IMG/VR virus record: IMGVR_UViG_3300007775_000014
Location: 1-45,587 of that record
Reading direction: 5' to 3' (one strand)
DNA: 45,587 nucleotides
DNA from: a virus
Both the position numbers and the translations under genes were made by a program. Shown here one piece after another: positions 30,718 to 36,889 of the stretch. Below the pieces are notes generated by a model. The model did not search any database, had not been told where the DNA came from, and saw only the letters and a list, made by a program, of their open reading frames with translations. How positions within the stretch are numbered: position 1 is the first letter of the stretch; every line of letters begins with the position of its first letter.

Positions 30718-30914
30718 GGCGCCTCCCGCGTCACGGTCGCGAGGCCGACGCTGTCCCACCGGCCGCGGTCGATCTCCTCGCGGACCTGGGGCAGCGGTTT
30801 CGCCTGGACCCCGACGAGCTGCTCGCCGTCGCGCCAGACCGCCAGCCACTCGGCCATGTCCTTCAGCCCGCGTCGGTAGATCTCGAGCTCGCGATTACTC
30901 ACATGCGGATTCAC
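30714..30914 (-). CDS. Small protein in the modification cluster (66 aa)
   Basis: The GTG at 30914, behind AGGAG, gives MNPHVSNRELEIYRRGLKDMAEWLAVWRDGEQLVGVQAKPLPQVREEIDRG. It has one helix and a short beta segment. No family recognised. Coupled on both sides (GTGA and ATGA). A subunit or regulator role is possible. Confidence 0.68.
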   Translation of the reverse strand: MNPHVSNRELEIYRRGLKDMAEWLAVWRDGEQLVGVQAKPLPQVREEIDRGRWDSVGLATVTREAP

Positions 30915-31444
30915 GAATAGCTCCAGGAAAAAGGGGTGTGGCCCCGCCGCCGCACGACCGCGGTGCGGAGTTCCGCCATAAACCGCCGACCCGCCGGGCG
31001 ACCCCAGGCCCGGGCTATGTAGATTCGGAACTCGCGGCCGCCGCCGCGTTCCCGGCTCCGGTCGCAGATCACCGCCTCGCGACACTCGACTGGCTTGATC
31101 GCATGAATGGCGCAGGCGCCGGTCGGACGGTCGTAGAACGTGCAGCCCATACGCTCCGCGTCGGAGAAGCCTCGCGGGAAGAGCTCCCCCGGCGGGAGCG
31201 ACGCGGCCGCCGGCAGCACGACCCACACGGTGCTGTCGTCGCGCAGCCCGCCCAGCTCGTATCCTCCGAACCAGCGGTCGAACGCGAGGTGCGTGTCGAA
31301 CAGCGCCGCCGGCGGCTGCTCCAGCATCGCGGCGAGGAGCCGCACATCTCCCGGGCTCATCCAGCCCGGGAACCGCTCGCAGGCCGAGCGGCACACGCCG
31401 CACCCGCACTCCGGGCCGGACCAGCACCGCGCGGGCGCCGTCAC
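30911..31444 (-). CDS. YkgJ-like cysteine cluster protein (177 aa)
   Basis: CWSGPECGCGVCRSACERFPGWMSPGDV (residues 7-34) carries five cysteines and a PGW motif. Downstream, CTFYDRPTGACAIHAIKPVECREAVICD supplies the second cluster with the 'P.ECR..IC' signature of YkgJ-type zinc or iron-chelating proteins. The metal may be iron or an Fe-S cluster, suited to oxygenation or radical chemistry. The GTG start at 31444 overlaps the upstream gene. Its place beside the modification genes suggests involvement, but this is inference. Confidence 0.72.
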   Translation of the reverse strand: MTAPARCWSGPECGCGVCRSACERFPGWMSPGDVRLLAAMLEQPPAALFDTHLAFDRWFGGYELGGLRDDSTVWVVLPAAASLPPGELFPRGFSDAERMGCTFYDRPTGACAIHAIKPVECREAVICDRSRERGGGREFRIYIARAWGRPAGRRFMAELRTAVVRRRGHTPFSWSYS

Positions 31445-32010
31445 GGGCGGTCCTCCCGGCGCCGGCTGGACACCTCGCCACGCGCCTCCTCGTCCAGATG
31501 CTTGCGGACCGCGAGCCCGAGCGTGATCAGGGCGTACTCGAGCCAGGCGACCACGCTGCGCGGCGTCGACGGCGCCGGCGGCCCGCGGTGCAGGATGAGC
31601 GCCGTGAAGCAGCCCGCAAACGACCGCGCGGCCCAGGCCCCCGAGCCGCGCCAGGCGGCCGCGCGGCGGAACCCGGCCACCTGGTATCGGCTTGCCAGAT
31701 CGAGCTCGAAGACGCCGAGCGCGGGGTCGAGGGCCGCCTCGAGGTACCGGCCGCCGCCGGCCACCCAGTCGGGATCCTGCCAGGTGCCGGGAACCTGCTC
31801 GCGGCCCGCGTAGAGCACGTGCGGAAGGAGCGCGAGCACCGCCGGGTAACACCACAGCAGCCCGTCACCCAGCCGGGTGAGCCCCGGCTCCGGGCGGGTG
31901 GCCAGGAGCTCCTGCGCGGCGAGCCGTTCCATCTCCACGACGGTGAGATACGGGGCGGCCCCTTCGGCGCGGAGCGCCGCGAACCCGAAGCCGAGCGTCG
32001 GGCCCGTCAC
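31441..32010 (-). CDS. Protein of unknown function (189 aa)
   Basis: The GTG at 32010 gives MTGPTLGFGFAALRAEGAAPYLTVVEMERL, then LLWCYPAVLALLPHVLYAG and VFELDLASRYQVAGFRRAAAW. The last third is helical and basic. It is hydrophobic in part but has no clear membrane helix. No family recognised. Joined by GTGA overlaps to the YkgJ-like gene and the zinc ribbon gene. Confidence 0.7.
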   Translation of the reverse strand: MTGPTLGFGFAALRAEGAAPYLTVVEMERLAAQELLATRPEPGLTRLGDGLLWCYPAVLALLPHVLYAGREQVPGTWQDPDWVAGGGRYLEAALDPALGVFELDLASRYQVAGFRRAAAWRGSGAWAARSFAGCFTALILHRGPPAPSTPRSVVAWLEYALITLGLAVRKHLDEEARGEVSSRRREDRP

Positions 32011-32246
32011 GTCTCCACCTCCGCCTGCTCTGCCTGGTCGTTCATCCAGGCCTGGAGCTGCTCGGCCACTCGCTTGGTACACGTATCGCATACGACACCG
32101 AGCGGGGTCGCGCTACGCCCTTGCGGGATGGCTCGGAAACCGATGAGCGGGTCGACCTGGGCCGCCTCCATCGACAGCACTATCACGACGACCGGCGTGT
32201 TGGCCGGGAGGAGCCGTCCACAGCGACCGCACTTGACCTCAACCAT
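32007..32246 (-). CDS. Zinc ribbon protein (79 aa)
   Basis: MVEVKCGRCGRLLPANTPVVV has the first CxxC, and LGVVCDTCTKRVAEQLQAWM the second: a CxxC-CxxC zinc ribbon of about 45-residue spacing with a helical tail. Likely nucleic-acid or protein binding. No specific family. It overlaps neighbours by 4-8 bases. Confidence 0.75.
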   Translation of the reverse strand: MVEVKCGRCGRLLPANTPVVVIVLSMEAAQVDPLIGFRAIPQGRSATPLGVVCDTCTKRVAEQLQAWMNDQAEQAEVET

Positions 32247-32550
32247 CGGCGCCTCCGGCAGGGGTGGTGCCGGTCACGAGCCGGGCCACGCCCTCGAGGT
32301 AGGCAGCGCCCCGGAGCCTGTGGGCCGTCGTGCTCGGCTCGGCCTCGGCCGCCGCCCGGACCGCGACGAGCTCGGGCAGGAGCTGGCGCCACTCGCCGAG
32401 CGTCGCCGTGAAGAAGGGCGCCCGGTTGTTGAGCGCCTCCGCGAGCCGGCGAGCGACCGGCACCTCACGGGCCCAGAGGGCCCGCGCGACCGCCTCACGC
32501 TCCTCCGTGACGAGGAACAGCTTGCGTTTCAGCGGCCGGCGGGCCGTCAC
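32239..32550 (-). CDS. Helical protein of unknown function (103 aa)
   Basis: The GTG at 32550 gives MTARRPLKRKLFLVTEEREAVARALWAREVPVARRLAEALNNRA, then FTATLGEWRQLLPELVAVRAAAEAE. All-helical, basic start. A longer upstream reading is possible, but the GTGA overlap supports this start. No family recognised. Confidence 0.7.
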   Translation of the reverse strand: MTARRPLKRKLFLVTEEREAVARALWAREVPVARRLAEALNNRAPFFTATLGEWRQLLPELVAVRAAAEAEPSTTAHRLRGAAYLEGVARLVTGTTPAGGADG

Positions 32551-32798
32551 TGGACGAGCTCCGGCGCGGGTCTGAGCCACCGGGCCCACACGCGCTGGCC
32601 GCAGGGCCAGCAGAAGCGTTCTCCGGAGCCGTAGACCGGCGCCTCCCCGAGATACTCCATGTAGCGCTCTCCTGGCGCGATCGCGCCCGTGCAGCCGGGC
32701 CGGTCGGGGTAGGCCGTCGGTCGGCGGGCACACGCGCACTGGTAGGTCTTCCGCGCGGTACGCTCTACCAGTAGATGGTCGGCGTCGAGGAACTTCAC
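32547..32798 (-). CDS. Cysteine-rich small protein (83 aa)
   Basis: MKFLDADHLLVERTARKTYQCACARRP, GCTGAIAPGERYMEYLG and RFCWPCGQRVW carry CxC, C and CxxC motifs, enough for one zinc site. The 'GERYxxY' segment resembles phage zinc-ribbon-like proteins. Overlaps both neighbours by 4 bases. Function unknown. Confidence 0.72.
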   Translation of the reverse strand: MKFLDADHLLVERTARKTYQCACARRPTAYPDRPGCTGAIAPGERYMEYLGEAPVYGSGERFCWPCGQRVWARWLRPAPELVQ

Positions 32799-32998
32799 GA
32801 GCCGCTCCCGCTCCCGTAGGCGCGGTGCACGGCCGGGTCGCGGAACTCGCCCGCCTTGGGATTGCGTCGGGCTAGGGCGAACGTGGCAGACCGCTCCGGG
32901 TACTCAGCGGCGTAGCAGTCCTCACACAGCCCGACGAGCTGCCGATTGCTGAGGGCCGAGTACTTCGCCGGGGCGCCGCAGTCGCAGGTCTTGGTCAT
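32795..32998 (-). CDS. Cysteine-rich small protein (67 aa)
   Basis: MTKTCDCGAPAKYSALSNRQLVGLCEDCYAAEY carries CxC and CxxC, a short zinc ribbon pattern, followed by a basic and Gly/Ser-rich tail. The ATG at 32998 has a purine-rich leader. No family recognised. Confidence 0.72.
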   Translation of the reverse strand: MTKTCDCGAPAKYSALSNRQLVGLCEDCYAAEYPERSATFALARRNPKAGEFRDPAVHRAYGSGSGS

Positions 32999-33028
32999 GG
33001 GTCGGGCTCCTGTGGGGCGACGGGCCGG

Positions 33029-33226
33029 TTAGTCTGAGGCCGGGTGGATGGACTTCTGCAAGGCCAGAGCGCGCGCCTCGTATTCCGCCGCGTTCTGCTC
33101 ATGGAGCTGGCTGCTCTCGACGGAACCGTACCGTCGCCGCCGGTCGTCCTGGGCAAAGGCCCGCTCTGACCTGGCGCGACTCAACCAGTATTCGGGGTCA
33201 TCGAAGGGCGACGGTCGTTTGGTCAT
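33029..33226 (-). CDS. Small helical protein (65 aa)
   Basis: MTKRPSPFDDPEYWLSRARSERAFAQDDRRRRYG, then SSQLHEQNAAEYEARALALQKS. The 'DPEYWxxRAxxxR' start and following helix occur in small phage proteins. Charged helical hairpin. Function unknown. It overlaps the next gene upstream by 4 bases. Confidence 0.7.
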   Translation of the reverse strand: MTKRPSPFDDPEYWLSRARSERAFAQDDRRRRYGSVESSQLHEQNAAEYEARALALQKSIHPASD

Positions 33227-33417
33227 GGTGTGTCATTCCTTTCGGGCGACGGGCCGGCGCTCACGGCGTGGAACCAGCGGGTGCGGCCGGAGTCGAGCCG
33301 GACGAGCACGATGCTCCGGCCCGCCTTGGTGACCCGGCCGACCAGGAGCCCGTCGTGCACCGTCGGGATCGTAACCCGGGTGCCGACCGGGGGTGGCGTG
33401 GGCTGCGTCGTTGCCAT
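33223..33417 (-). CDS. Small SH3/KOW-like protein (64 aa)
   Basis: MATTQPTPPPVGTRVTIPTVHDGLLVGRVTKAGRSIVLVRLDSGRTRWFHAVSAG has the strand pattern of a small beta barrel ('VGTxVxIP...G.V......I.V.LDSG.....') such as KOW/SH3-like modules. The start at 33417 has a GGAGGG site. Possibly a nucleic-acid or protein adaptor. Confidence 0.68.
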   Translation of the reverse strand: MATTQPTPPPVGTRVTIPTVHDGLLVGRVTKAGRSIVLVRLDSGRTRWFHAVSAGPSPERNDTP

Positions 33418-33421
33418 GGCG

Positions 33422-34156
33422 TCAGCCCTCCCGGCGCGGCGCGGCAAAAGGCCCCGCGGCGAGCTCGGCCGCGGCCCGGTCGGCCTCGGCGGCCGCGCGG
33501 AGGATCAGGCGAGCGTAGGCCCGCGCCACCGTCGTGGAGACGGACCCGATGGCTGACCAGTTGACGGTCCCTCGGGGCGGGAGGTCCGGCATGACGGTCT
33601 CGCGCTCCGCCCGGGCCTCAACCTTGATGCGGTCGTGGTAAAGGCGGTCGCGAGAGTCGCGCCGCTCCGGGCCCTCCTGCGCCACCACGGCGCCCCAGCG
33701 GCGTTCCTCGACCGAGATCCATTGGTCCGGGGTGACCGTCACCTCGGCGGCGGCGAGCGCGGCGTCCGCCATCTCGTCGGCCGCTCGCCGGGCCTGGTTG
33801 CGCTCTCGCCGCTCGCGCTTCCACTCCCACTCCGCGTCGGCCTCGAGCGCGTCGGCATGGAGCGCCGCGCGCTCCAGCGCGGCCCACTCCGCCTCCTGTA
33901 CCTCGGCGGTGCGGAGGAAGCTACCGTCGCGGCGCTCGAGCGGCCGGCCGGGGTGCGGCCCGCTCTTCGGCTTCCCGGTGGCCTCGTCGGTGGTGTCGAG
34001 CTCGATGAAGTAGGTACCGAGCTTCCGGCTGTAGCGGGCGATGGTGCCGACCCGGCCGTACCAGCGATCGGCGGTGTCGGTGAGGACGACCCGGGCGCCC
34101 TTGCGAGGCGCGCGGGTCCGGGGCAGGCGGGTCGAGTCGTTGATGGCGGCAGTCAC
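33422..34156 (-). CDS. Beta-barrel plus coiled-coil early protein (244 aa)
   Basis: The GTG at 34156 behind AGGAGG starts MTAAINDSTRLPRTRAPRKGARVVLTDTADRWYGRVGTIARYS, an SH3/KOW-like barrel. A long charged helix follows (ALERAALHADALEADAEWEWKRERRERNQARRAADEMADAALAAAE). A C-terminal part follows with STTVARAYARLILRAAAEADRAAAEL. The first module resembles the small gene downstream. Its leader is duplicated before the next two upstream genes. Function unknown. Confidence 0.72.
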   Translation of the reverse strand: MTAAINDSTRLPRTRAPRKGARVVLTDTADRWYGRVGTIARYSRKLGTYFIELDTTDEATGKPKSGPHPGRPLERRDGSFLRTAEVQEAEWAALERAALHADALEADAEWEWKRERRERNQARRAADEMADAALAAAEVTVTPDQWISVEERRWGAVVAQEGPERRDSRDRLYHDRIKVEARAERETVMPDLPPRGTVNWSAIGSVSTTVARAYARLILRAAAEADRAAAELAAGPFAAPRREG

Positions 34157-34205
34157 GGGTGCCTCCTGGGCGGAAGAAAGAAGGGAGCGGGAGCGCTAGA
34201 TGGTG
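34148..34205 (-). repeat. Duplicated gene-junction leader, copy 1
   Basis: From the TAG of the 160-aa gene to the GTG of the 244-aa gene. It shares AGCGCT, CTTTCTTCCG and CCAGGAGGCACCCGTGACTG with copy 2. Confidence 0.8.
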
Positions 34206-34678
34206 AGCGAGCGAGCGATGGCGGCGGAGCAGCGCCGGTGCGACCGGGCGAACGCCCGGGCCCGGCCCGACTCCGGCGGCGCGGCGTCTCGGAGCTCGAG
34301 CGGGTCGGCCTCGCTGCCCGGCTCGCCGCAGTATTCGCAGACGTCAGCAGGCACGCGGGGGTCGCGGTCGAAGGCCGGGATGTCCTCGTTGGGCGCCGGA
34401 ACCTCGGCGTGGGCCGCGCGGAGCGTCGCGCCGAACAGGTAGTTGCCATCGGCGTCGTACACGCCAAGCTCGGAGCCGTCCAGCACCCAGACGAGATCGA
34501 CCCGTTCGCCGATCATCGGCTCGGCGCTCTCGCAGCCAGCGAACCCGTACCAGTCGGTTTTGGTGAAGGGGCGGAACTCCACGTGCGGCAGGTGCGCCAC
34601 GACCTTGGCGACGGACCCGGGCTGGGCGTTGTGGATCTCGGCAAGCTGCTCAGGGGTGATGCGGGCGGTGGCAGTCAC
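34196..34678 (-). CDS. Protein of unknown function (160 aa)
   Basis: The GTG at 34678 behind the repeated AGGAGG leader gives MTATARITPEQLAEIHNAQPGSVAKVVAHL. The middle, TKTDWYGFAGCESAEPMIGERVDLVWVLDGSELGVYDADGNYLFG, is beta-rich. ADVCEYCGEPGSEADP gives a CxxC. The N-terminal segment resembles that of the 70-aa gene upstream only through the shared leader and MTAT start. No family recognised. Confidence 0.72.
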   Translation of the reverse strand: MTATARITPEQLAEIHNAQPGSVAKVVAHLPHVEFRPFTKTDWYGFAGCESAEPMIGERVDLVWVLDGSELGVYDADGNYLFGATLRAAHAEVPAPNEDIPAFDRDPRVPADVCEYCGEPGSEADPLELRDAAPPESGRARAFARSHRRCSAAIARSLTI

Positions 34679-34735
34679 GGGTGCCTCCTGGCGGAAGAAA
34701 GAAAAGGGGGGGAGCGGGGGGAGCGCTAGACGGTG
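34670..34735 (-). repeat. Duplicated gene-junction leader, copy 2
   Basis: Between the stop of the 70-aa gene and the GTG of the 160-aa gene. It matches copy 1 apart from extra G bases in the middle. Confidence 0.8.
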
Positions 34736-34938
34736 TAGCAGAACGTACCGTTCTGCTTGGCGAGGCGGATCTTGCCGAGGCGCAGGGCGATCCGGCAGGC
34801 CTCGACGGCGTTCAGCACCGGGAGCCCCGTCCGCGCGGCCAGCGTAGCCCGGTCGGCCACGGCAATGGGCCCGGCGGTTACCGCCGCTTGGGCGAGGTCG
34901 GAGAGGGTTGCGGGAGCGGTGCGGTCGGTGGCGGTCAC
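34726..34938 (-). CDS. Small HTH-like protein (70 aa)
   Basis: The GTG at 34938 gives MTATDRTAPATLSDLAQAAVTAGPIAVADRATLAARTGLPVLNAVEACRIALRLGKIRL. The pattern of short helices around ATLAARTGLPVLNAVEAC could be a degenerate winged helix. First gene of the early-direction unit after the noncoding gap, so it may be immediate early. Function uncertain. Confidence 0.65.
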   Translation of the reverse strand: MTATDRTAPATLSDLAQAAVTAGPIAVADRATLAARTGLPVLNAVEACRIALRLGKIRLAKQNGTFCYTV

Positions 34939-34951
34939 GGGCGCCTCCTAG
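34930..34951 (-). repeat. Leader repeat, copy 3 (ribosome binding part only)
   Basis: Minus strand reads CTAGGAGGCGCCCGTGACCGCC, matching the ribosome binding site and start of copies 1 and 2, without the upstream part. Confidence 0.75.
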
Positions 34952-35040
34952 CTTGGGTGGGTCTCTCGGTAGACGCCCCTAAGATAGTGCCTAGTGCGCG
35001 ATCGCGCTAGCCCTATGCTAAGTTGCGGTGCCGCGGACGG
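34939..35040. promoter_or_regulatory. Noncoding gap with palindrome, candidate early promoter
   Basis: 102 bases between the spanin-like gene and the first early gene. It includes the perfect 12-base palindrome GCGCGATCGCGC at 34996-35007. On the minus strand TATCTT at 34986-34981 could be a minus-10 element, with the palindrome falling in the spacer. No good minus-35 match (TAGCGC at the expected place), so this is a weak call. Confidence 0.35.
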
Positions 35041-35712
35041 TTAGAAGAACCGGAGTGGCAGGCGGGCCTCGACCGCCAGGGCGGTCCCGGCGCTCCCGCC
35101 CCCGAGACCGAGCCCCGCGAGCGCCCGGAGCTCCACCGGCCCTAGCCGAAGGTCGAGCGTTGGCCCGAGCGCTAGGCGCCCCGTAGGCCCATCGACCAGG
35201 AGCAGGGCGCTTACCCCTAGCCGACCCGGCCGCGGGAGCGGCGGCGGGGCCAGAGGCCGCGGGCAAGGGGCCTTGGCGAGCTCCCGCCGGAGGGAGGCCG
35301 CCGTCTCCCCCAGCTCGAGCCGGACCGCCGCCAGGGTGTCCTGGGCCTGGGCAAGCCGGGCGTCGGCGGCCTGCATGGCCCTGGTCGCCTGCTCGAGTGC
35401 CCGGTCCCGCCCGGCGAGGAGCCGCCGGAGTTCCGGCTCCGCCCCGGCGCTCCCGACCGGCGGGGCCGGCGGCAGCGCGGTCGGCACGGCGGCGGCGAGC
35501 TCGGCCCGGGCGCCCGCCAGCTCGCCCTCGAGGCCTGCCAGCCGCCCCCCTTGGTCGGCGAGCGCTCGGCTCGCGGCCGCGCCGTAGCGAGCCAGCCGCG
35601 CGTTGGCGCTGTCGGCCGCGACCGCCGCCGCGCGACTCGCCCGGTACCAGCCGACGCCGACCAGGCCGCCAGCGAGGAGGGCCACCAGCAGGTAGCCCAG
35701 CGCTCGGCTCAC
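35041..35712 (-). CDS. Membrane/coiled-coil/beta protein, spanin candidate (223 aa)
   Basis: The GTG at 35712 gives MSRALGYLLVALLAGGLVGVGWYRAS, an N-terminal membrane helix (about residues 5-22). A long coiled coil follows (RALADQGGRLAGLEGELAGARAELAAAV; LEQATRAMQAADARLAQAQDTLAAVRLELGETAASLRREL), then a Pro-rich hinge. The C-terminal 60 residues have beta-strand character, ending LAVEARLPLRFF. Inner-membrane anchor plus periplasmic coil fits an i-spanin. The aromatic-ended beta part is unusual. No partner o-spanin is evident nearby. Confidence 0.68.
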   Translation of the reverse strand: MSRALGYLLVALLAGGLVGVGWYRASRAAAVAADSANARLARYGAAASRALADQGGRLAGLEGELAGARAELAAAVPTALPPAPPVGSAGAEPELRRLLAGRDRALEQATRAMQAADARLAQAQDTLAAVRLELGETAASLRRELAKAPCPRPLAPPPLPRPGRLGVSALLLVDGPTGRLALGPTLDLRLGPVELRALAGLGLGGGSAGTALAVEARLPLRFF

Positions 35713-36095
35713 CGCGAGTCGTGCGGAACGCCGCGGACCGCGTGCATGGCGTCGAACAGCGCCCGGCGCCGAGCCTTGTGCTCGACGATCCGTGCCGACC
35801 GCTCCTTCCCCTTGCCGAGCTTCTGCTGGTCGGCTTCGAGCGCCAGGATGGCCTGGCTCTGCACCTGCACCGCCGCGGTGAGCTCGGCCTGGATGGGCGC
35901 CCGATCCTCGGCGACGAGTTCGGCCGCCTGGGTGCGGAGCGCAGTGAGCACAGCGTCCCGCCGCACTTGCAGCGCGGGCAACGGGGTCTTCGGTTCCCTC
36001 CCCTCGCGGGTAGCGATGCGGGCGGTGGCCTCCTCGCCGACGATGAGCTGCAGCGTCTCGAGGCACTGCGGGATGGTCTGCGTGATGTCGGTCAT
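35709..36095 (-). CDS. Coiled-coil protein of unknown function (128 aa)
   Basis: MTDITQTIPQCLETLQLIVGEEATARIAT, then long helices (VRRDAVLTALRTQAAELVAEDRAPIQAELTAAVQVQSQAILALEADQQKLGKGKERSARIVEHKARRRALFD). Soluble. It overlaps the spanin-like gene by a GTGA. It could be a late accessory or virion-associated protein. Confidence 0.72.
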   Translation of the reverse strand: MTDITQTIPQCLETLQLIVGEEATARIATREGREPKTPLPALQVRRDAVLTALRTQAAELVAEDRAPIQAELTAAVQVQSQAILALEADQQKLGKGKERSARIVEHKARRRALFDAMHAVRGVPHDSR

Positions 36096-36114
36096 GGTAT
36101 GCGCCTCCCCCGGG

Positions 36115-36507
36115 TTACATCGTTGGTGCGAAGGTGGACATCGTCACGGTCTGCCCCGCCGCGATGACGGCATTGTCGAGCTCGATGTCGCCACCGCCGC
36201 CCGAGCCGCTCACGGTCCCGTCGAGCCGCTTGGTGTCGCCCGCGTTCCGGAGGCGGAACCAGCCCGCCGTGCCGGAGCCGTCGGCCGACGAGTCGCTCCA
36301 GGTGTTGGCCTTGGCCTTCGACCCGCCCGAGGCCGACGCCCAGGGGCTCGAGGGCAAGGTGATGGAGGCGAGCAGCGTGCCCGAGGCGGCATTCTCGGCG
36401 CCCGGGGGCGACCCGCTGTAGATCTCCAGCACGGCCCCGGCGGGGAAGTCGGTGTCGAACTGGTCGAGCAACCCGTCCGCCTCGGTGTTGTTCAGGTCGA
36501 CTGTCAT
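36115..36507 (-). CDS. Beta-rich tail-associated protein (130 aa)
   Basis: From the ATG at 36507: MTVDLNNTEADGLLDQFDTDFPAGAVLEIYSGSPPGAENAASGTLLASITLPSSPW, then WFRLRNAGDTKRLDGTVSGSGGGGDIELDNAVIAAGQTVTMSTF. This Ser/Gly/Thr-rich all-beta pattern ('FPAGAVLEIYSGSPPGxxxAxxGTLLA') recurs in tail appendage modules of siphophages. Likely part of the tail tip. The function is inferred from composition and place. Confidence 0.75.
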   Translation of the reverse strand: MTVDLNNTEADGLLDQFDTDFPAGAVLEIYSGSPPGAENAASGTLLASITLPSSPWASASGGSKAKANTWSDSSADGSGTAGWFRLRNAGDTKRLDGTVSGSGGGGDIELDNAVIAAGQTVTMSTFAPTM

Positions 36508-36532
36508 GGCCGGCGTTCCTCCACCCAAAAGG

Positions 36533-36889
36533 TTAGGCGATCACTGTGCGATCCGACACCAGGAACGGGCGCACCAGGTAGTCCGCCGTCCCGGTCTTGT
36601 ACCATACCTCATAAGCCATCGCGCCCACGCCGAGCGGGAGGACGTGCGTCTGCATCAGGCTCTGGCTCACCAGCACGTAGAACGTACCCACCTCCCCCGC
36701 TTCTTCGCTCGCCGCGAGATCCTCCACGTTCGCATGGATCGCGGCGAGCGTCGTCGGATCGCTGGCGAGCCGGAGCAATAGCCCCGTCACGGCGCCAGCC
36801 GCCGACGGGGTGGCGAGGGCCCCCGTGCTATCCGGCACCCGGGCCTTCGCCCGGAATCGCTGCTCTTGGTTGCAGTTGCGTTCGATCAT
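36533..36889 (-). CDS. Tail-associated protein (118 aa)
   Basis: MIERNCNQEQRFRAKARVPDSTGALATPSAAGAVTGLLLRLASDPTTLAAIHANVEDLAASEEAGEVGTFYVLVSQSLMQTHVLP, ending YLVRPFLVSDRTVIA. The composition resembles the other small beta-rich proteins of the tail region ('GTFYVLV', 'VWYKTG'). It overlaps the large lectin-like gene by 4 bases. Probably structural. No specific motif. Confidence 0.72.
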   Translation of the reverse strand: MIERNCNQEQRFRAKARVPDSTGALATPSAAGAVTGLLLRLASDPTTLAAIHANVEDLAASEEAGEVGTFYVLVSQSLMQTHVLPLGVGAMAYEVWYKTGTADYLVRPFLVSDRTVIA

